From the NCBI RefSeq assembly GCF_025133575.1, contig NZ_CP104011.1:4410965-4474964 (forward strand): a stretch of 64,000 nucleotides of DNA, given 5' to 3'. Position numbers and translations under genes: made by a program. The notes under the pieces were generated by a model. The model saw only the letters and a list, made by a program, of their open reading frames with translations. It searched no databases and was not told the DNA's origin. Shown one piece after another: positions 46,417 through 55,858 of the stretch; the stretch's first letter is position 1, and each line of letters starts with the position of its first letter. Origin of the DNA: Pseudomonas sp. GCEP-101 (GTDB taxonomy: Bacteria > Pseudomonadota > Gammaproteobacteria > Pseudomonadales > Pseudomonadaceae).

Positions 46417-47200
46417 AGCTGCGATACAGCACCGGCCGGCGCAGGTGCACATAGCTGTACCCCTCGCGCGCCAGGGCGATGCGCTGTGGGTCCAGCTCGG
46501 CCACCAGCAGTTCTTCACCATGCCGGGCCTGGGTCATCACCTGGCCATCCGGGGCGACGATGCTGCTCAGGCCGCAGTACTCGATTTCCCCCTCGCTGCC
46601 GACATAGTTGGCGTAGGCGAGGAACACCTGGTTCTCGAACGCGCGGGTCGGCACCAGCACCTGGGCCACGAATTCGTACGGGCGCATGTTGGCGGTGGGC
46701 ACCAGCACCAGGTCGGCGCCGGCCAGCGCCAGGCTGCGCACGTTCTCGGGGAACTCCACGTCGAAGCAGATCAGCAGGCCGATCTTCCAGCCGTCCAGCT
46801 CGAAGATCGCCGGCGCCTGGTCGGAGGCGCTGAACTGGCTGCGGTCGAGGTCGCCGTAGAGGTGGGTCTTGCGGTAGTTGGCGCGGCGTTCGCCCTGGTG
46901 GTCGATCAGTTGCACGCTGTTGAAGATGGCGTCGCCGTCACGCTCGGGGTAGCCGTAGAGGATGCCGAGCTTGTGCTCGCGGGCGATCTCGGCGATGCGC
47001 TGTGCGGACGGCCCGTCGCAGCCTTCCGCCAGCTCGGCGACGCGCCGGGCGCCGATGTTGTAGCCGGTCAGGTACATCTCCGGCAGCACCAGCAGGTCCG
47101 CACCGTTGAGCACCGCCTGCTGCGCGGCCTGCTCCAGGCGGCGCAGGTTGCCGGCGGCGTCGTCGGGGCCGGGTGGGCACTGGTAGAGGGCGAGGTACAT
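46415..47200 (-). CDS. davA: 5-aminovaleramidase DavA (nitrilase-superfamily)
   Basis: This 261-residue C-N hydrolase has the Glu-Lys-Cys triad of the nitrilase superfamily: Glu41 in LPEMYLTGYN, Lys111 in YRKTHLYGDLDR, and Cys145 in LLICFDVEFPEN. DavA of P. putida is 264 residues with the same motifs; it turns 5-aminovaleramide from DavB into 5-aminovalerate. AAGGAG lies before the ATG at 47198-47200. It is the second gene after davB, 94 bases away. The gene pair makes this assignment much firmer than the fold alone. Confidence 0.88.
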   Translation of the reverse strand: MYLALYQCPPGPDDAAGNLRRLEQAAQQAVLNGADLLVLPEMYLTGYNIGARRVAELAEGCDGPSAQRIAEIAREHKLGILYGYPERDGDAIFNSVQLIDHQGERRANYRKTHLYGDLDRSQFSASDQAPAIFELDGWKIGLLICFDVEFPENVRSLALAGADLVLVPTANMRPYEFVAQVLVPTRAFENQVFLAYANYVGSEGEIEYCGLSSIVAPDGQVMTQARHGEELLVAELDPQRIALAREGYSYVHLRRPVLYRS

Positions 47201-47294
47201 GGGGGGTTCTCCTTCGAAACGCGCGGGGCCGGGACCCGGCAGTGTGCACCCGATCCCGACCCCGTGCGAGCGGCTGTTCAACCAGTGGGCTGCA

Positions 47295-48977
47295 TCAGTC
47301 CGGCAGGACCATCGGGCCCAGCTCGGCGAAATGGTCGCCGGGGCCGGGGTTTTCCGGATGGGTGGCGCCGCCGAAGTGCTTCATGATGCCCCACACGGCG
47401 TTGAGCGAGGTCTGCACCGCGCCCTCCACCCAGGCCGGGGTCCAGGACACATCGTCGCCGGCGATGAAGATACCGCGCTGCTCGGCGGGCATGTCGTCCT
47501 GCATGAAGTGCGCGTACATGCGCTGGTTGTAGCGGTAGTGGCCCGGCAGCGCGCCCTTGAAGGCGCCGAGGAAGTGCGGGTCGGCCTCCCAGGACACGGT
47601 GATCGGGTTGCCGATGATGTGGCTGGCGATATCGACGTTCGGGTAGACCTTCTTCAGTGCGTCCAGGGCCAGCTGCACGCGCTTCTCCACCGGGTGCGGG
47701 AGCATCTTCATGGCGTCGCTCATCCAGGAGTAGGACAGGCAGATCACGCCCGGCTTGTCGTCGCCGTTGTCGAACAGGTAGGTGCCGCGGGTCAGGCGGT
47801 CGGTGAGGGTCATGCTCATCACGTCGCGGCCGGTCTGCGGGTCCTTGTCCTTCCAGAACGGCCGGTCGACCATCACGAAGGTCTTCGAGGACTGCATGTA
47901 GCGGGTGCGGTCCAGGGCCATCCACATCTTCTGCGAGAACAGCGCTTCCTCGCACTCGATCTGCGTGGTCAGCAGCCAGGTCTGGCAGGTTGCCAGGACG
48001 GCGGCGTAGTGGCGGGTATCGCCCCAGTAGTCGGTGACGGCGAAGGTGCCGTCGGCGGCGCGGGCGATCTTCTTCACTCCCGGACGCGGCGCGCCGTTGT
48101 GCAGCGAGGCCAGCGAGGTGCCGGCCGGCCAGTGCGCGCAGCTTTCCGGCACGTGGCTCCAGATGCCGCGCGGCACCTGCTCTACGCCACCCACGACCAG
48201 GTGCTGGTGGTCGTCGCAGTTGGTCATCACCACGCGGAAGATTTCCAGCATGGAGTTGGGGAAGTCCGAGTCCCAGCCGCCGGTGCCGAAGCCGACCTGG
48301 CCGAAGATCTCGCGGTGGCGGTAGGACAGGCGCGAAAAGGCCTTGGAACTGGCGACGAAGTCGTAGAAGGTGCGGTCGTCCCACTTGGGCACGAGTTCGT
48401 CCCACAGGGCCTTGAGCTTGGCCGTGTCGCGCTCGCGGATGGCGTCCTGGATCTCGGAGAAGCGCGCACCGTCCTCCAGCGCGTCGGCCCAGGCCTGGGC
48501 GACTTCGCGGAAGATTTCCGGCAGGTCGTCGATCTTCTCGGCGTAGTGGCTGGTGCCTTCCAGGTCCACCACGGTGCTGCCCGAGGCCGGGGTCAGCGGG
48601 TTGGGGAAGGGCTTGGTCTGCAGGCCGAGCTTGTCGACGTAGTGGTAGAAGGCGGTGCTGGACACCGGGAAGCGCATGCCGCCCAGCTCGGCGATGATCC
48701 CGTCGGCGCCTTCGAAGGTCTCCGAACGCAGGCGGCCGCCCATCTTCGACGCCTCGTAGACCACGGGCTTGAGGCCCAGCTTCATCAGCTCGTAAGCCGC
48801 CACCAGGCCGGAGATGCCGGCGCCGACGATGGCCACTTCCTGGCCGTGCTGCTCGGCAGGAATGCTGCCCAGGCCGGCGGGGTGCTCGATCCAGTCGTCG
48901 AAGGCGAAGGGGAAATCCGGGCCGAAGATGGTGACCGGTTTCTTGCCGGGGGTATGGGGGTGGCGGTTCTTGTGCAT
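47295..48977 (-). CDS. davB: Lysine 2-monooxygenase DavB
   Basis: This 560-residue FAD-dependent amine-oxidase-fold enzyme oxidatively decarboxylates L-lysine to 5-aminovaleramide. The dinucleotide motif is VGAGISGLVAAYEL (51-64), followed by GGRLRS and ELGGMRFP; the FAD-binding C-terminal motif is IFIAGDDVSWTPAWVEGAVQ. The length and most of the sequence equal P. putida DavB as recalled. AAGGA precedes the ATG. It is divergent from an Lrp/AsnC gene, which probably activates it in response to lysine. Confidence 0.95.
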   Translation of the reverse strand: MHKNRHPHTPGKKPVTIFGPDFPFAFDDWIEHPAGLGSIPAEQHGQEVAIVGAGISGLVAAYELMKLGLKPVVYEASKMGGRLRSETFEGADGIIAELGGMRFPVSSTAFYHYVDKLGLQTKPFPNPLTPASGSTVVDLEGTSHYAEKIDDLPEIFREVAQAWADALEDGARFSEIQDAIRERDTAKLKALWDELVPKWDDRTFYDFVASSKAFSRLSYRHREIFGQVGFGTGGWDSDFPNSMLEIFRVVMTNCDDHQHLVVGGVEQVPRGIWSHVPESCAHWPAGTSLASLHNGAPRPGVKKIARAADGTFAVTDYWGDTRHYAAVLATCQTWLLTTQIECEEALFSQKMWMALDRTRYMQSSKTFVMVDRPFWKDKDPQTGRDVMSMTLTDRLTRGTYLFDNGDDKPGVICLSYSWMSDAMKMLPHPVEKRVQLALDALKKVYPNVDIASHIIGNPITVSWEADPHFLGAFKGALPGHYRYNQRMYAHFMQDDMPAEQRGIFIAGDDVSWTPAWVEGAVQTSLNAVWGIMKHFGGATHPENPGPGDHFAELGPMVLPD

Positions 48978-49145
48978 CGGAGGCGTCCTTCTTGTTCGGA
49001 GTGCCGGCTTGTATCACCAGCTTGGCAAGGCTTTCGCGGCCCGCAGCGGCCAGTCGATGGGTGGCGCGCGGGCAAAGAAATGGCGAGCTGTGAAGGCTCG
49101 CCGTGGCGCCCACTATTGCAAAGGTCGTCGTTGAAATGAACCTGA

Positions 49146-49182
49146 CAATCTGCAAGATTGGCGAGAGCTTTCAGGCAGATTG
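49146..49182. promoter_or_regulatory. Candidate Lrp/AsnC operator in davB promoter region
   Basis: CAATCT-GCA-AGATTG (49146-49160) is a perfect 6-bp inverted repeat, and a further CAGATTG half-site follows at 49176-49182 near the AsnC-family start codon. Lrp-family proteins bind paired 15-bp-type palindromes. Position between davB and the regulator supports this; inferred. Confidence 0.5.
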
Positions 49183-49191
49183 ACCAATACG

Positions 49192-49629
49192 ATGAGCAAT
49201 ATGACGAAAAACGCCGACGCGGCGCTGTTGAACCTGCTGCGCGCCAACGCCCGCGAGTCGATCTCCGAGCTGGCGCGCAAGCTCGGCGTATCGCGCTCCA
49301 CGGTGCAGAGCCGCATCGAGCGGCTGGAGCAGCAGGGCATCATCAGCGGTTATTCGATCAAGGTGTCGGACAGCTACGCGCAGTCGCTGGTGCGCGCCCA
49401 CGTGCTGGTGACGGCGCTGCCCAAACTGTCGCACCAGGTGGTCCAGGCGCTGGAGAAGATCGCCGAGGTGAAGACGTTGCATTCGGTGAGCGGCAACTTC
49501 GACATGATCGTGATCGTCGAGGCGCTGTCGATCCGCGACCTGGACGCGGTGCTGGACCGCATCGGCGCGCTGGACGGGGTGGAGCGGACGATGTCGTCGA
49601 TCATTCTGTCGACGCGCATCGATCGGTGA
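49192..49629 (+). CDS. Lrp/AsnC family transcriptional regulator
   Basis: This 145-residue regulator has an N-terminal HTH (DAALLNLLRANARESISELARKLGVSRSTVQSRIERLEQQGII) and the RAM ligand-binding domain (LVRAHVLVTAL, VSGNFDMIVIVEA). It is divergent from davB and is likely the lysine- or aminovalerate-responsive control protein. The ATG at 49192 is used; another ATG three codons later, and a TTG four codons upstream, are also possible. Confidence 0.9.
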   Translation: MSNMTKNADAALLNLLRANARESISELARKLGVSRSTVQSRIERLEQQGIISGYSIKVSDSYAQSLVRAHVLVTALPKLSHQVVQALEKIAEVKTLHSVSGNFDMIVIVEALSIRDLDAVLDRIGALDGVERTMSSIILSTRIDR

Positions 49630-49692
49630 GGAGCGGGAGTTCCCTGCCAAGGGCGGGCTTTGCCCGCCTCACGTGCAGGGCACTGACTCAGT

Positions 49693-49835
49693 GTAGGAGC
49701 GGGCCACGCCCGCGATCCGCCGGCAGGGCCGGCGTTTGCGGGGTTCGCGAGCAAGCTCGCTCCTACGAAGAGCACTCCGAGGCCGGGGTGAAACTGTAGG
49801 AGCGAGCTTGCTCGCGAACCGCCCAGCGCCGATGC
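49693..49835. repeat. REP pair and single REP
   Basis: GTAGGAGCGGGCC...TTCGCGAGCAAGCTCGCTCCTAC (49693-49766) and an unpaired GTAGGAGCGAGCTTGCTCGCGAACCG (from about 49796) lie between the Lrp gene and the end of lysA. Confidence 0.85.
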
Positions 49836-49864
49836 CGCCCGCAGGAGCAGGCGACCGGCTGGAA

Positions 49865-51109
49865 TCAGCCCAGGTCCTCTTCCAGCGCCAGCAGCTCCTG
49901 CACGCGCTGGCGGCGACGGATCAGCTTCGCGTCAGCGCCGTCGAGCAGCACTTCGGCAATCAGCGGGCGGCTGTTGTAGTTCGACGACATGGACGCCCCG
50001 TACGCCCCGGTGTCGTGGATCAGCAGCAGGTCGCCGACCTGGGCGCGCGGCAGGGCGCGAGGGATGACCACGCCGCCATCGCCCTGGGTGAACACATCGC
50101 CGGACTCGCACAGCGGGCCTGCCACCACGGTGTCGATCACCTCGCGGCTGGCCACGTCGCCGGCCAGCACACTGATGCCGTGGTAGCTGCCGTACATGGA
50201 CGGGCGCATCAGCTCGTTGAAGCCGGCGTCCACCAGCACGAAGTGGTTGCGGCCGGCGTCCTTGGTGGCGCGTACTTCGCTGAGCAGGCAGCCGGACTGG
50301 GCGACCAGGTAGCGGCCCGGCTCGATTTCCAGGTGCAGCGAGTGACCGACTACCGCTTCGGCGGCCTTGCGCGCCTTGTCCCACAGCTGGAAGTAATGCG
50401 CGGTGTCGACTTCCGGATCGCCGGCGCGGTAGGGGATGGACAGGCCGCCGCCAGCGGAGATGCCGGACAGGTCGTGGCCGGCGTCCTTCACCTGCTGCAC
50501 CAGGCCGAGCATGGCTTCGCCGACCTGGGCCAGGTGGCCGTAGTCCACGCCCGAGCCGATGTGCATGTGCAGGCCGACCAGGCGCAGGCCGCGCTCGCGG
50601 ATCACGTCCAGGGCGGCGCGCAGGTCGCTGTGCCAGATGCCGTGCTTGGAGTGCTCGCCGCCGGTGTTGGTCTTGTTGCTGTGGCCGTGGCCGAAACCGG
50701 GGTTGATGCGCAGCCACACCGGGTGGCCGGGGGCGACTTCGCCCAGCTGGCGGAGCATGTCGATGGACCCGGCGTTCACCGGGATGCCGTGCTCGACCAC
50801 GGTTTCCAGGGTGGCGCGGTCCAGCAGGTCGGCGGTGAAGACGATCTCGGATTCATCCTCGCGGCACGAGTAGCCGGCGGCCAGGGCGCGCAGCAGTTCG
50901 CCCTGGGACACCGCATCGACCTTCACCCCCTGCTCGCGCATCAGGCGCAGGATGTGCAGGTTGGAGCAGGCCTTCTGGGCGAAGCGGATGATGTCGAAGC
51001 TCTTCAGGCGCTCGATCTGGCCGCGGATGGTGGCCGCGTCGTAGATCCACAGCGGGGTGCCGAATTGCAGGGCGAGCTGTTCGGCGCGGGGCAGGGCGAG
51101 GAAGGACAT
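49865..51109 (-). CDS. lysA: Diaminopimelate decarboxylase LysA
   Basis: This 414-residue PLP enzyme performs the last step of lysine synthesis. PLP-binding Lys46 is in RFAQKACSN, the glycine-rich phosphate loop is SAGGGLSIPY, and the dimer-shared active-site motif is AGPLCESGDVF. HGIWHSDLRAALDVI and DTGAYGASMSSNYNSRP closely match the E. coli enzyme rather than the shorter Pseudomonas housekeeping type. The adjacent lysR on the same strand supports a lysine-responsive paralogue. The start ATG is followed by a standard N-terminus. Confidence 0.93.
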   Translation of the reverse strand: MSFLALPRAEQLALQFGTPLWIYDAATIRGQIERLKSFDIIRFAQKACSNLHILRLMREQGVKVDAVSQGELLRALAAGYSCREDESEIVFTADLLDRATLETVVEHGIPVNAGSIDMLRQLGEVAPGHPVWLRINPGFGHGHSNKTNTGGEHSKHGIWHSDLRAALDVIRERGLRLVGLHMHIGSGVDYGHLAQVGEAMLGLVQQVKDAGHDLSGISAGGGLSIPYRAGDPEVDTAHYFQLWDKARKAAEAVVGHSLHLEIEPGRYLVAQSGCLLSEVRATKDAGRNHFVLVDAGFNELMRPSMYGSYHGISVLAGDVASREVIDTVVAGPLCESGDVFTQGDGGVVIPRALPRAQVGDLLLIHDTGAYGASMSSNYNSRPLIAEVLLDGADAKLIRRRQRVQELLALEEDLG

Positions 51110-51188
51110 GAATGGGCTCCGAAGGTAGATGGCGCTAGTCTACCGGCCATTTGTGGAGCTGAATAATGCCGCTTGTTATCGAGTCAAT

Positions 51189-52124
51189 TCAATTTTGATA
51201 TAGGGTGCAGCCCACACCGGCCTCACGCAGACGCTGCACCAGCACGCCGGCCTCTGCCTGGAGCGCCGCGACGAAGCGCTCGCGCAGCGGCGTGGCCGGG
51301 CGGTACAGCGGTTTTGCCACGCTGACCTGGAACGGCAGCGAGAACGCCAGCGGGCGCAGCTGGATGCCCTGGCCCTGGAACATCAGCGCGGTGATCGGGT
51401 TGACCACGGCCAGACCCAGGCCGGCGCGGACCATGCTGCACACCGAGACGGCGCTGTGGGTTTCCACCTGCATTTGCCGCTGTACGCCGGCGCCGAGGAA
51501 CACGGCGTCGATCAGGTGCCGGTAGCGGTCGCTGGTGGCCAGGCTGACGAAGGGCAGGCCGGCGAAGTCCGCCGCCGCCAGGCGTTCACGGGCCAGCAGC
51601 GGGTGGCCGTCCGGGAGGATGCACACCTCGTCCACCGCCAGCAGCGGCTGCAACTCGGTGCCGCGCGGGGCGTCGTCGTTCTCGATCAGGCCGATGTCGT
51701 GGTGCTGGGCGCTTAGCGCCTCTTCCAAATGTGGCGACTCCAGCGCCGCCACTTCCAGGCTGATGGCCGGGTTTTCCCGGCTGAAGCGCTTGCAGGCTTC
51801 CGGCAGCAGCGCCTGGGACAGCGCCGGCAGGCAGCCGATGGAAAACTTGCCCTCGGCGAACTGCCCCAGGCTGCCGGCAAAGGCGACGATGCGGTCCAGC
51901 CCGGTGAAAGAGCGCTCCACCTCCTCGAACAGCATCAGCGCCCGCGCCGTGGGCGCCAGCCGCCCGCGCTCGCGCAGGAACAGCTCGAAGCCCACCAGCT
52001 GCTCCAGCCTGGCCAGCTCGCGGCTGACGGTGGGCTGGCTGGTGTGCAGGAACGCCGCGGCGCGGGTGACGCTGCCGGTGGTCATGACCGCGCGGAAGAC
52101 TTCGATGTGGCGGAGGGTGATCAT
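51189..52124 (-). CDS. LysR-type regulator adjacent to lysA
   Basis: This 311-residue LysR regulator has its HTH at 2-60 (LRHIEVFRAVMTTGSVTRAAAFL, TVSRELARLEQLVGFELF) and an effector domain with LPEACKRFSRENPAIS. The E. coli LysR protein that activates lysA is of similar size and opening. Unlike E. coli, lysA here is downstream on the same strand, with 79 bases between. ATG at 52122-52124. Assignment as the lysA activator is likely but inferred. Confidence 0.85.
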   Translation of the reverse strand: MITLRHIEVFRAVMTTGSVTRAAAFLHTSQPTVSRELARLEQLVGFELFLRERGRLAPTARALMLFEEVERSFTGLDRIVAFAGSLGQFAEGKFSIGCLPALSQALLPEACKRFSRENPAISLEVAALESPHLEEALSAQHHDIGLIENDDAPRGTELQPLLAVDEVCILPDGHPLLARERLAAADFAGLPFVSLATSDRYRHLIDAVFLGAGVQRQMQVETHSAVSVCSMVRAGLGLAVVNPITALMFQGQGIQLRPLAFSLPFQVSVAKPLYRPATPLRERFVAALQAEAGVLVQRLREAGVGCTLYQN

Positions 52125-52239
52125 GCTCGGTCCGATGCTGGAGTGCGGGTCATTGTGGCGTTGTTGGGGGGAGGGCACCAGTGGGGGCTGACCGCACGTT
52201 GCTGGACGGATTGTGTGCGTATCGAGGTCTGGCGCGGTC

Positions 52240-52758
52240 TGTCGGTGCGGACTTTGTCCGCTGTTCGCGGGCATGGCCCGCTCCTACACGTGCAGTTTCC
52301 GGTCGGCCTGTAGGGGCTGGCCATGCCTGCGACTGCCCTGGGTTCGAGCATCAGGAGGACGGCGCGTAGGGCGAATAACGCTTCAAGTGTTTTCCGCCGC
52401 AAGGGCGATCAACCCCCGGCGCGTTCGCACCAGCTCAGTCATGTAGGGCGCATAACGCCTGGGGCGTTATCCGCCGTTTTGGCTGAAGGCTCTTTGTAGG
52501 ATGGGTGGAGCGCAGCGATACCCATGCGGTTGGTGCAGGGAATTGATGGGTATCGCTGCGCTCCACGCCATCCTACGAAGCAGTATTCCTGCTGTACCCG
52601 TAGGGCGCATAACCCGTTCCGGGTTATGCGCCCTACGTTGTCCCGTATTTTGCCGGCAAGATCGACGTCAGATGTTCGCGAGCAAGCTCGCTCCTACGAA
52701 GAGCGAGCGGTACAAACCGGACCTGTAGGAGCGAGCTTGCTCGCGAACCGCTGGGGGC
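52240..52758. repeat. Mixed intergenic repeats between the LysR gene and dnaE2
   Basis: The gap has at least five repeat types and no gene: a GGACTTTGTCCGC/GGCATGGCCCGCTCCTAC pair near 52244-52286, GTAGGGCG-ATAACGC elements near 52367-52475, an inverted pair on GTAGGATGGGTGGAGCGCAG (52496-52576), a GGGCGCATAACCCGTTCCGGGTTATGCGCCC palindrome (52600-52636), and inverted REPs facing tail to tail (about 52673-52758). Confidence 0.8.
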
Positions 52759-52771
52759 GGCAAAGGGCACA

Positions 52772-55700
52772 TCAGCGGAAATCCCGACTCCGCACATCCA
52801 GCCCCTCCAGCAGTCCGCTCAGGTCCGTCAGCCGTCCGGCGATCACGTGGCGCACGCCGTCCTTGGCTTCCAGGGTGCCGTCCACCTGCATCAGGCGGGC
52901 GCTGAGGAAGGGGCGGCGCTGGTGTTCGGCGAGGTCGCGCCAGACGATCACGTTGATCATGCCGAACTCGTCTTCCAGGGTGACGAAGGTGACGCCGCTG
53001 GCCGTGCCGGGGCGCTGGCGGCCGACCACCAGGCCGGCGACGCGCACCGGGCGGTCGGCTTCCAGCTTCAGCAGGTCGCGCGAGCTACGGCAGCGGCGGG
53101 CCTTGAGGGCGCCGCGCAGCAGGGTCAGGGGATGCGGGCCGAGGGTGGTGCCGAGGGTCGCGTAGTCGGTGAACAGGTCCTCGCCGCGGCTGGGCAGCGG
53201 CAGGCTGACCGGCGCTTCCTCGGTGACCTGGCCGGCGAACAGCGGCAGCTGCGGCTCGACCCCGGCAATCGCCCAGCGCGCCTTGTGCCGGTGGCCGGCG
53301 AGGCCGCGCAGGGCGCCGGCGTCGGCCAGTTGCTCGCGGGCGCGTGCATCGAGATGGGCGCGCAGGCAGAGATCGGCGACGTCGGCGAAGACGCGTTGCT
53401 CGCGCGCCTGGGCCACGGCATGGGCGACGTCCTCACGCAGCCCGCGCACCATGCGCAGGCCGAGGCGGATCGCCGGCTGGCGGTCAGGGATCGGTTCCAA
53501 GGTGCAGTCCCAGTGGCTGTGGCGCACGTCCACCGGGCGGATCTCCAGGCCATGGCGGCGGGCGTCCTGCAGCAACTGGTCGGGGCTGTAGAAACCCATG
53601 GGCCAGCTGTTGATCAGGGCGCAGGTGAAGGCGGCCGGTTCGTGGCACTTCAGCCAGCAGCTGGCGTAGGTGAGCAGAGCGAAGCTGGCGGCGTGGGATT
53701 CAGGGAAACCGTAGCTGCCGAAGCCCTTGATCTGCTCGAAGATGCGCGCGATGTATTCCTGCGGATAGCCTTTGGCCGACATACGCTCGAACAGCTTCTC
53801 ACGATGAGGTTCCAAGCCTCCGTGGCGCTTCCAGGCCGCCATGGAGCGGCGCAGATGGTCGGCTTCGCCGGGCGTGTAGTCGGCAGCTTTGATTGCCAGT
53901 TGCATGACTTGTTCTTGAAACAGCGGAACGCCCAGCGTCCGTTCGAATATCGAAATCACTTCCTCATGCGGATAAACGACTGGTTCCTGCTTATTCCGCC
54001 GCCGCAGATAGGGATGCACCATGTCGCCCTGGATCGGACCGGGGCGGACGATGGCGACCTGGATGACCAGGTCGTAGAACTCCTTGGGCCGCAACCGCGG
54101 CAGCATCGCCATCTGCGCGCGGGATTCGATCTGGAACACGCCCACGGTGTCGGCGCGGCTGATCATGTCATAGGTCTTGGTGCAGCCCTGCGGAAGGGTG
54201 GCAAGAGTCCATTGCTTGCCGCGATAGTCGTCGATCAGGTCGAAGCAGCGGCGCAGGGCGCTGAGCATGCCGAGGGCGAGCACGTCGACCTTGAGCAGGC
54301 CGACGGCGTCGAGGTCGTCCTTGTCCCACTGGATCAGGGTGCGCTCGGGCATCGCCGCGTTCTCCACCGGCACCAGGGTTTCCAGCGGCTGCTGGGAAAT
54401 GACGAAGCCGCCGGGGTGCTGCGACAGGTGGCGGGGGAAGCCGACCAGTTGCCCGGTGAGGGTCAGCACGCGGCGCAGGATCGGGCTTTCCGGATCGAAA
54501 CCGGCCTCCAGCAGGCGCTCGGGCGGCGGCGCCTCGCGGCTCCAGGCGCCGCAGCAGTCGGCCAGCGCGCCGACCTGGTCCGGCGGCAGGCCCAGCGCCT
54601 TGGCCACGTCGCGCACCGCGCCGGCGCCGCGGTAGGTACTGGCCACGGCGGTGAGCGCGGCGCGGCTGCGGCCATAACGGCGGAACACGTACTGGATGAC
54701 CTCCTCACGACGGTCGTGCTCGAAGTCGACGTCGATGTCCGGCGGCTCGTTGCGCTCGCGGGAGATGAAGCGTTCGAACAGCAGGTTGGCCGTGGACGGA
54801 TCCAGCTCGGTGATGCCCAGGGCGAAGCAGACGATCGAGTTGGCCGCCGAGCCGCGCCCCTGGCAGAGGATGCTGCGGCTGCGGGCGAAGGCAACGATGT
54901 CGTGGACGGTGAGGAAGTAGCTGTCGTACTTCAGCTCGGCGATCAGCGCCAGTTCGTATTCCACCTGCGCGCGGGCTTTCTCGGTCTCGCCATCTGGCCA
55001 GCGCCGTTTAATACCTTCCTCGGTCTTCTCGCGTAGCCAGGTGGTCGGCGTATGCCCTTCGGGCACCAGCTCGCGCGGGTACTGGTACTTGAGGTCGCCC
55101 AGATCGAAGGTACAGCGCCCGGCGATCTTCAGCGTTTCCGCCAGCAGCTCGGCGGGGTAGATCGACGCCAGCGCCTCCCACGGTCGCAGATGGCGCTCGC
55201 CATTGGGGTAGAGGTACTGCCCGGCCTCGTGCACCGGCAGGTGCTGGCGGATGGCGGTCATGCAGTCCTGCAGGGCGCGGCGGCCGCGGCTGTGCATGTG
55301 CACGTCGCCGCAGGCCACCGCGGGGATACCCAGACGCGCGGCCTGTTCCTGCAAGCGGTGCAGCTTGCCGGCGTCGTCCGGGCCCTTGTGCAGTTCGACG
55401 CCCAGCCACAGGCGCTCGGGGAACAGCCCGCGCAGCCAGAGGCCGTCGTCGTCCTGGCTGCCCCGTGGCAGCCAGATCGCCAGCAGGTGCTCGAGGTTGC
55501 CGTCGAAGTCCGTGCGCACCAGGCGGTAGCTGCCTTTCTCGGCGCGGCGCCGGGCGTGGGTGAGCAGGCGGCAGAGGTTCTCGTAGCCGGCCAGGTTTTC
55601 CGCCAGCAGCACCAGTTTCGGGCCTTGCTCGATGCTCAGTTCGCTGCCGGTGATCAGCGGGATTTCCGTCTCCTTCGAGGCCTGCCAGGCGCGAACGATG

Positions 55701-55858
55701 CCGGCCAGGCTGCATTCGTCGGTGATCGCCAGCGCCCAGTAGCCGAGCTTTTTCGCCCGCTCGAACAGCTCGGCGGCACTGGAGGCGCCGCGCTGGAAGC
55801 TGAAGTTGGACAGGCAGTGCAGTTCGGCATAGCCGATGCCTTCGGCCGGCGCGTTCAT
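52772..55858 (-). CDS. imuC: Error-prone DNA polymerase ImuC (DnaE2)
   Basis: This 1028-residue C-family polymerase performs damage-induced mutagenic synthesis with ImuA and ImuB. It starts with the PHP domain (YAELHCLSNFSFQRGAS). The polymerase palm motif is PDIDVDFEHDRREEVI, and a C-terminal OB domain (VAGLVVGRQRPGTASGVTFVTLEDEFG) follows. It is shorter than DnaE1 and lacks its C-terminal replisome tail. The ATG at 55856-55858 overlaps the imuB stop as ATGA; the longer frame upstream is imuB read out of frame. Confidence 0.94.
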   Translation of the reverse strand: MNAPAEGIGYAELHCLSNFSFQRGASSAAELFERAKKLGYWALAITDECSLAGIVRAWQASKETEIPLITGSELSIEQGPKLVLLAENLAGYENLCRLLTHARRRAEKGSYRLVRTDFDGNLEHLLAIWLPRGSQDDDGLWLRGLFPERLWLGVELHKGPDDAGKLHRLQEQAARLGIPAVACGDVHMHSRGRRALQDCMTAIRQHLPVHEAGQYLYPNGERHLRPWEALASIYPAELLAETLKIAGRCTFDLGDLKYQYPRELVPEGHTPTTWLREKTEEGIKRRWPDGETEKARAQVEYELALIAELKYDSYFLTVHDIVAFARSRSILCQGRGSAANSIVCFALGITELDPSTANLLFERFISRERNEPPDIDVDFEHDRREEVIQYVFRRYGRSRAALTAVASTYRGAGAVRDVAKALGLPPDQVGALADCCGAWSREAPPPERLLEAGFDPESPILRRVLTLTGQLVGFPRHLSQHPGGFVISQQPLETLVPVENAAMPERTLIQWDKDDLDAVGLLKVDVLALGMLSALRRCFDLIDDYRGKQWTLATLPQGCTKTYDMISRADTVGVFQIESRAQMAMLPRLRPKEFYDLVIQVAIVRPGPIQGDMVHPYLRRRNKQEPVVYPHEEVISIFERTLGVPLFQEQVMQLAIKAADYTPGEADHLRRSMAAWKRHGGLEPHREKLFERMSAKGYPQEYIARIFEQIKGFGSYGFPESHAASFALLTYASCWLKCHEPAAFTCALINSWPMGFYSPDQLLQDARRHGLEIRPVDVRHSHWDCTLEPIPDRQPAIRLGLRMVRGLREDVAHAVAQAREQRVFADVADLCLRAHLDARAREQLADAGALRGLAGHRHKARWAIAGVEPQLPLFAGQVTEEAPVSLPLPSRGEDLFTDYATLGTTLGPHPLTLLRGALKARRCRSSRDLLKLEADRPVRVAGLVVGRQRPGTASGVTFVTLEDEFGMINVIVWRDLAEHQRRPFLSARLMQVDGTLEAKDGVRHVIAGRLTDLSGLLEGLDVRSRDFR

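Noticed and set aside
47295..48977. Tryptophan 2-monooxygenase (IaaM) as the product, linking to the iac genes
   Set aside because: The sequence and its amidase partner match the lysine pair DavB/DavA much more closely, and the next genes concern lysine.
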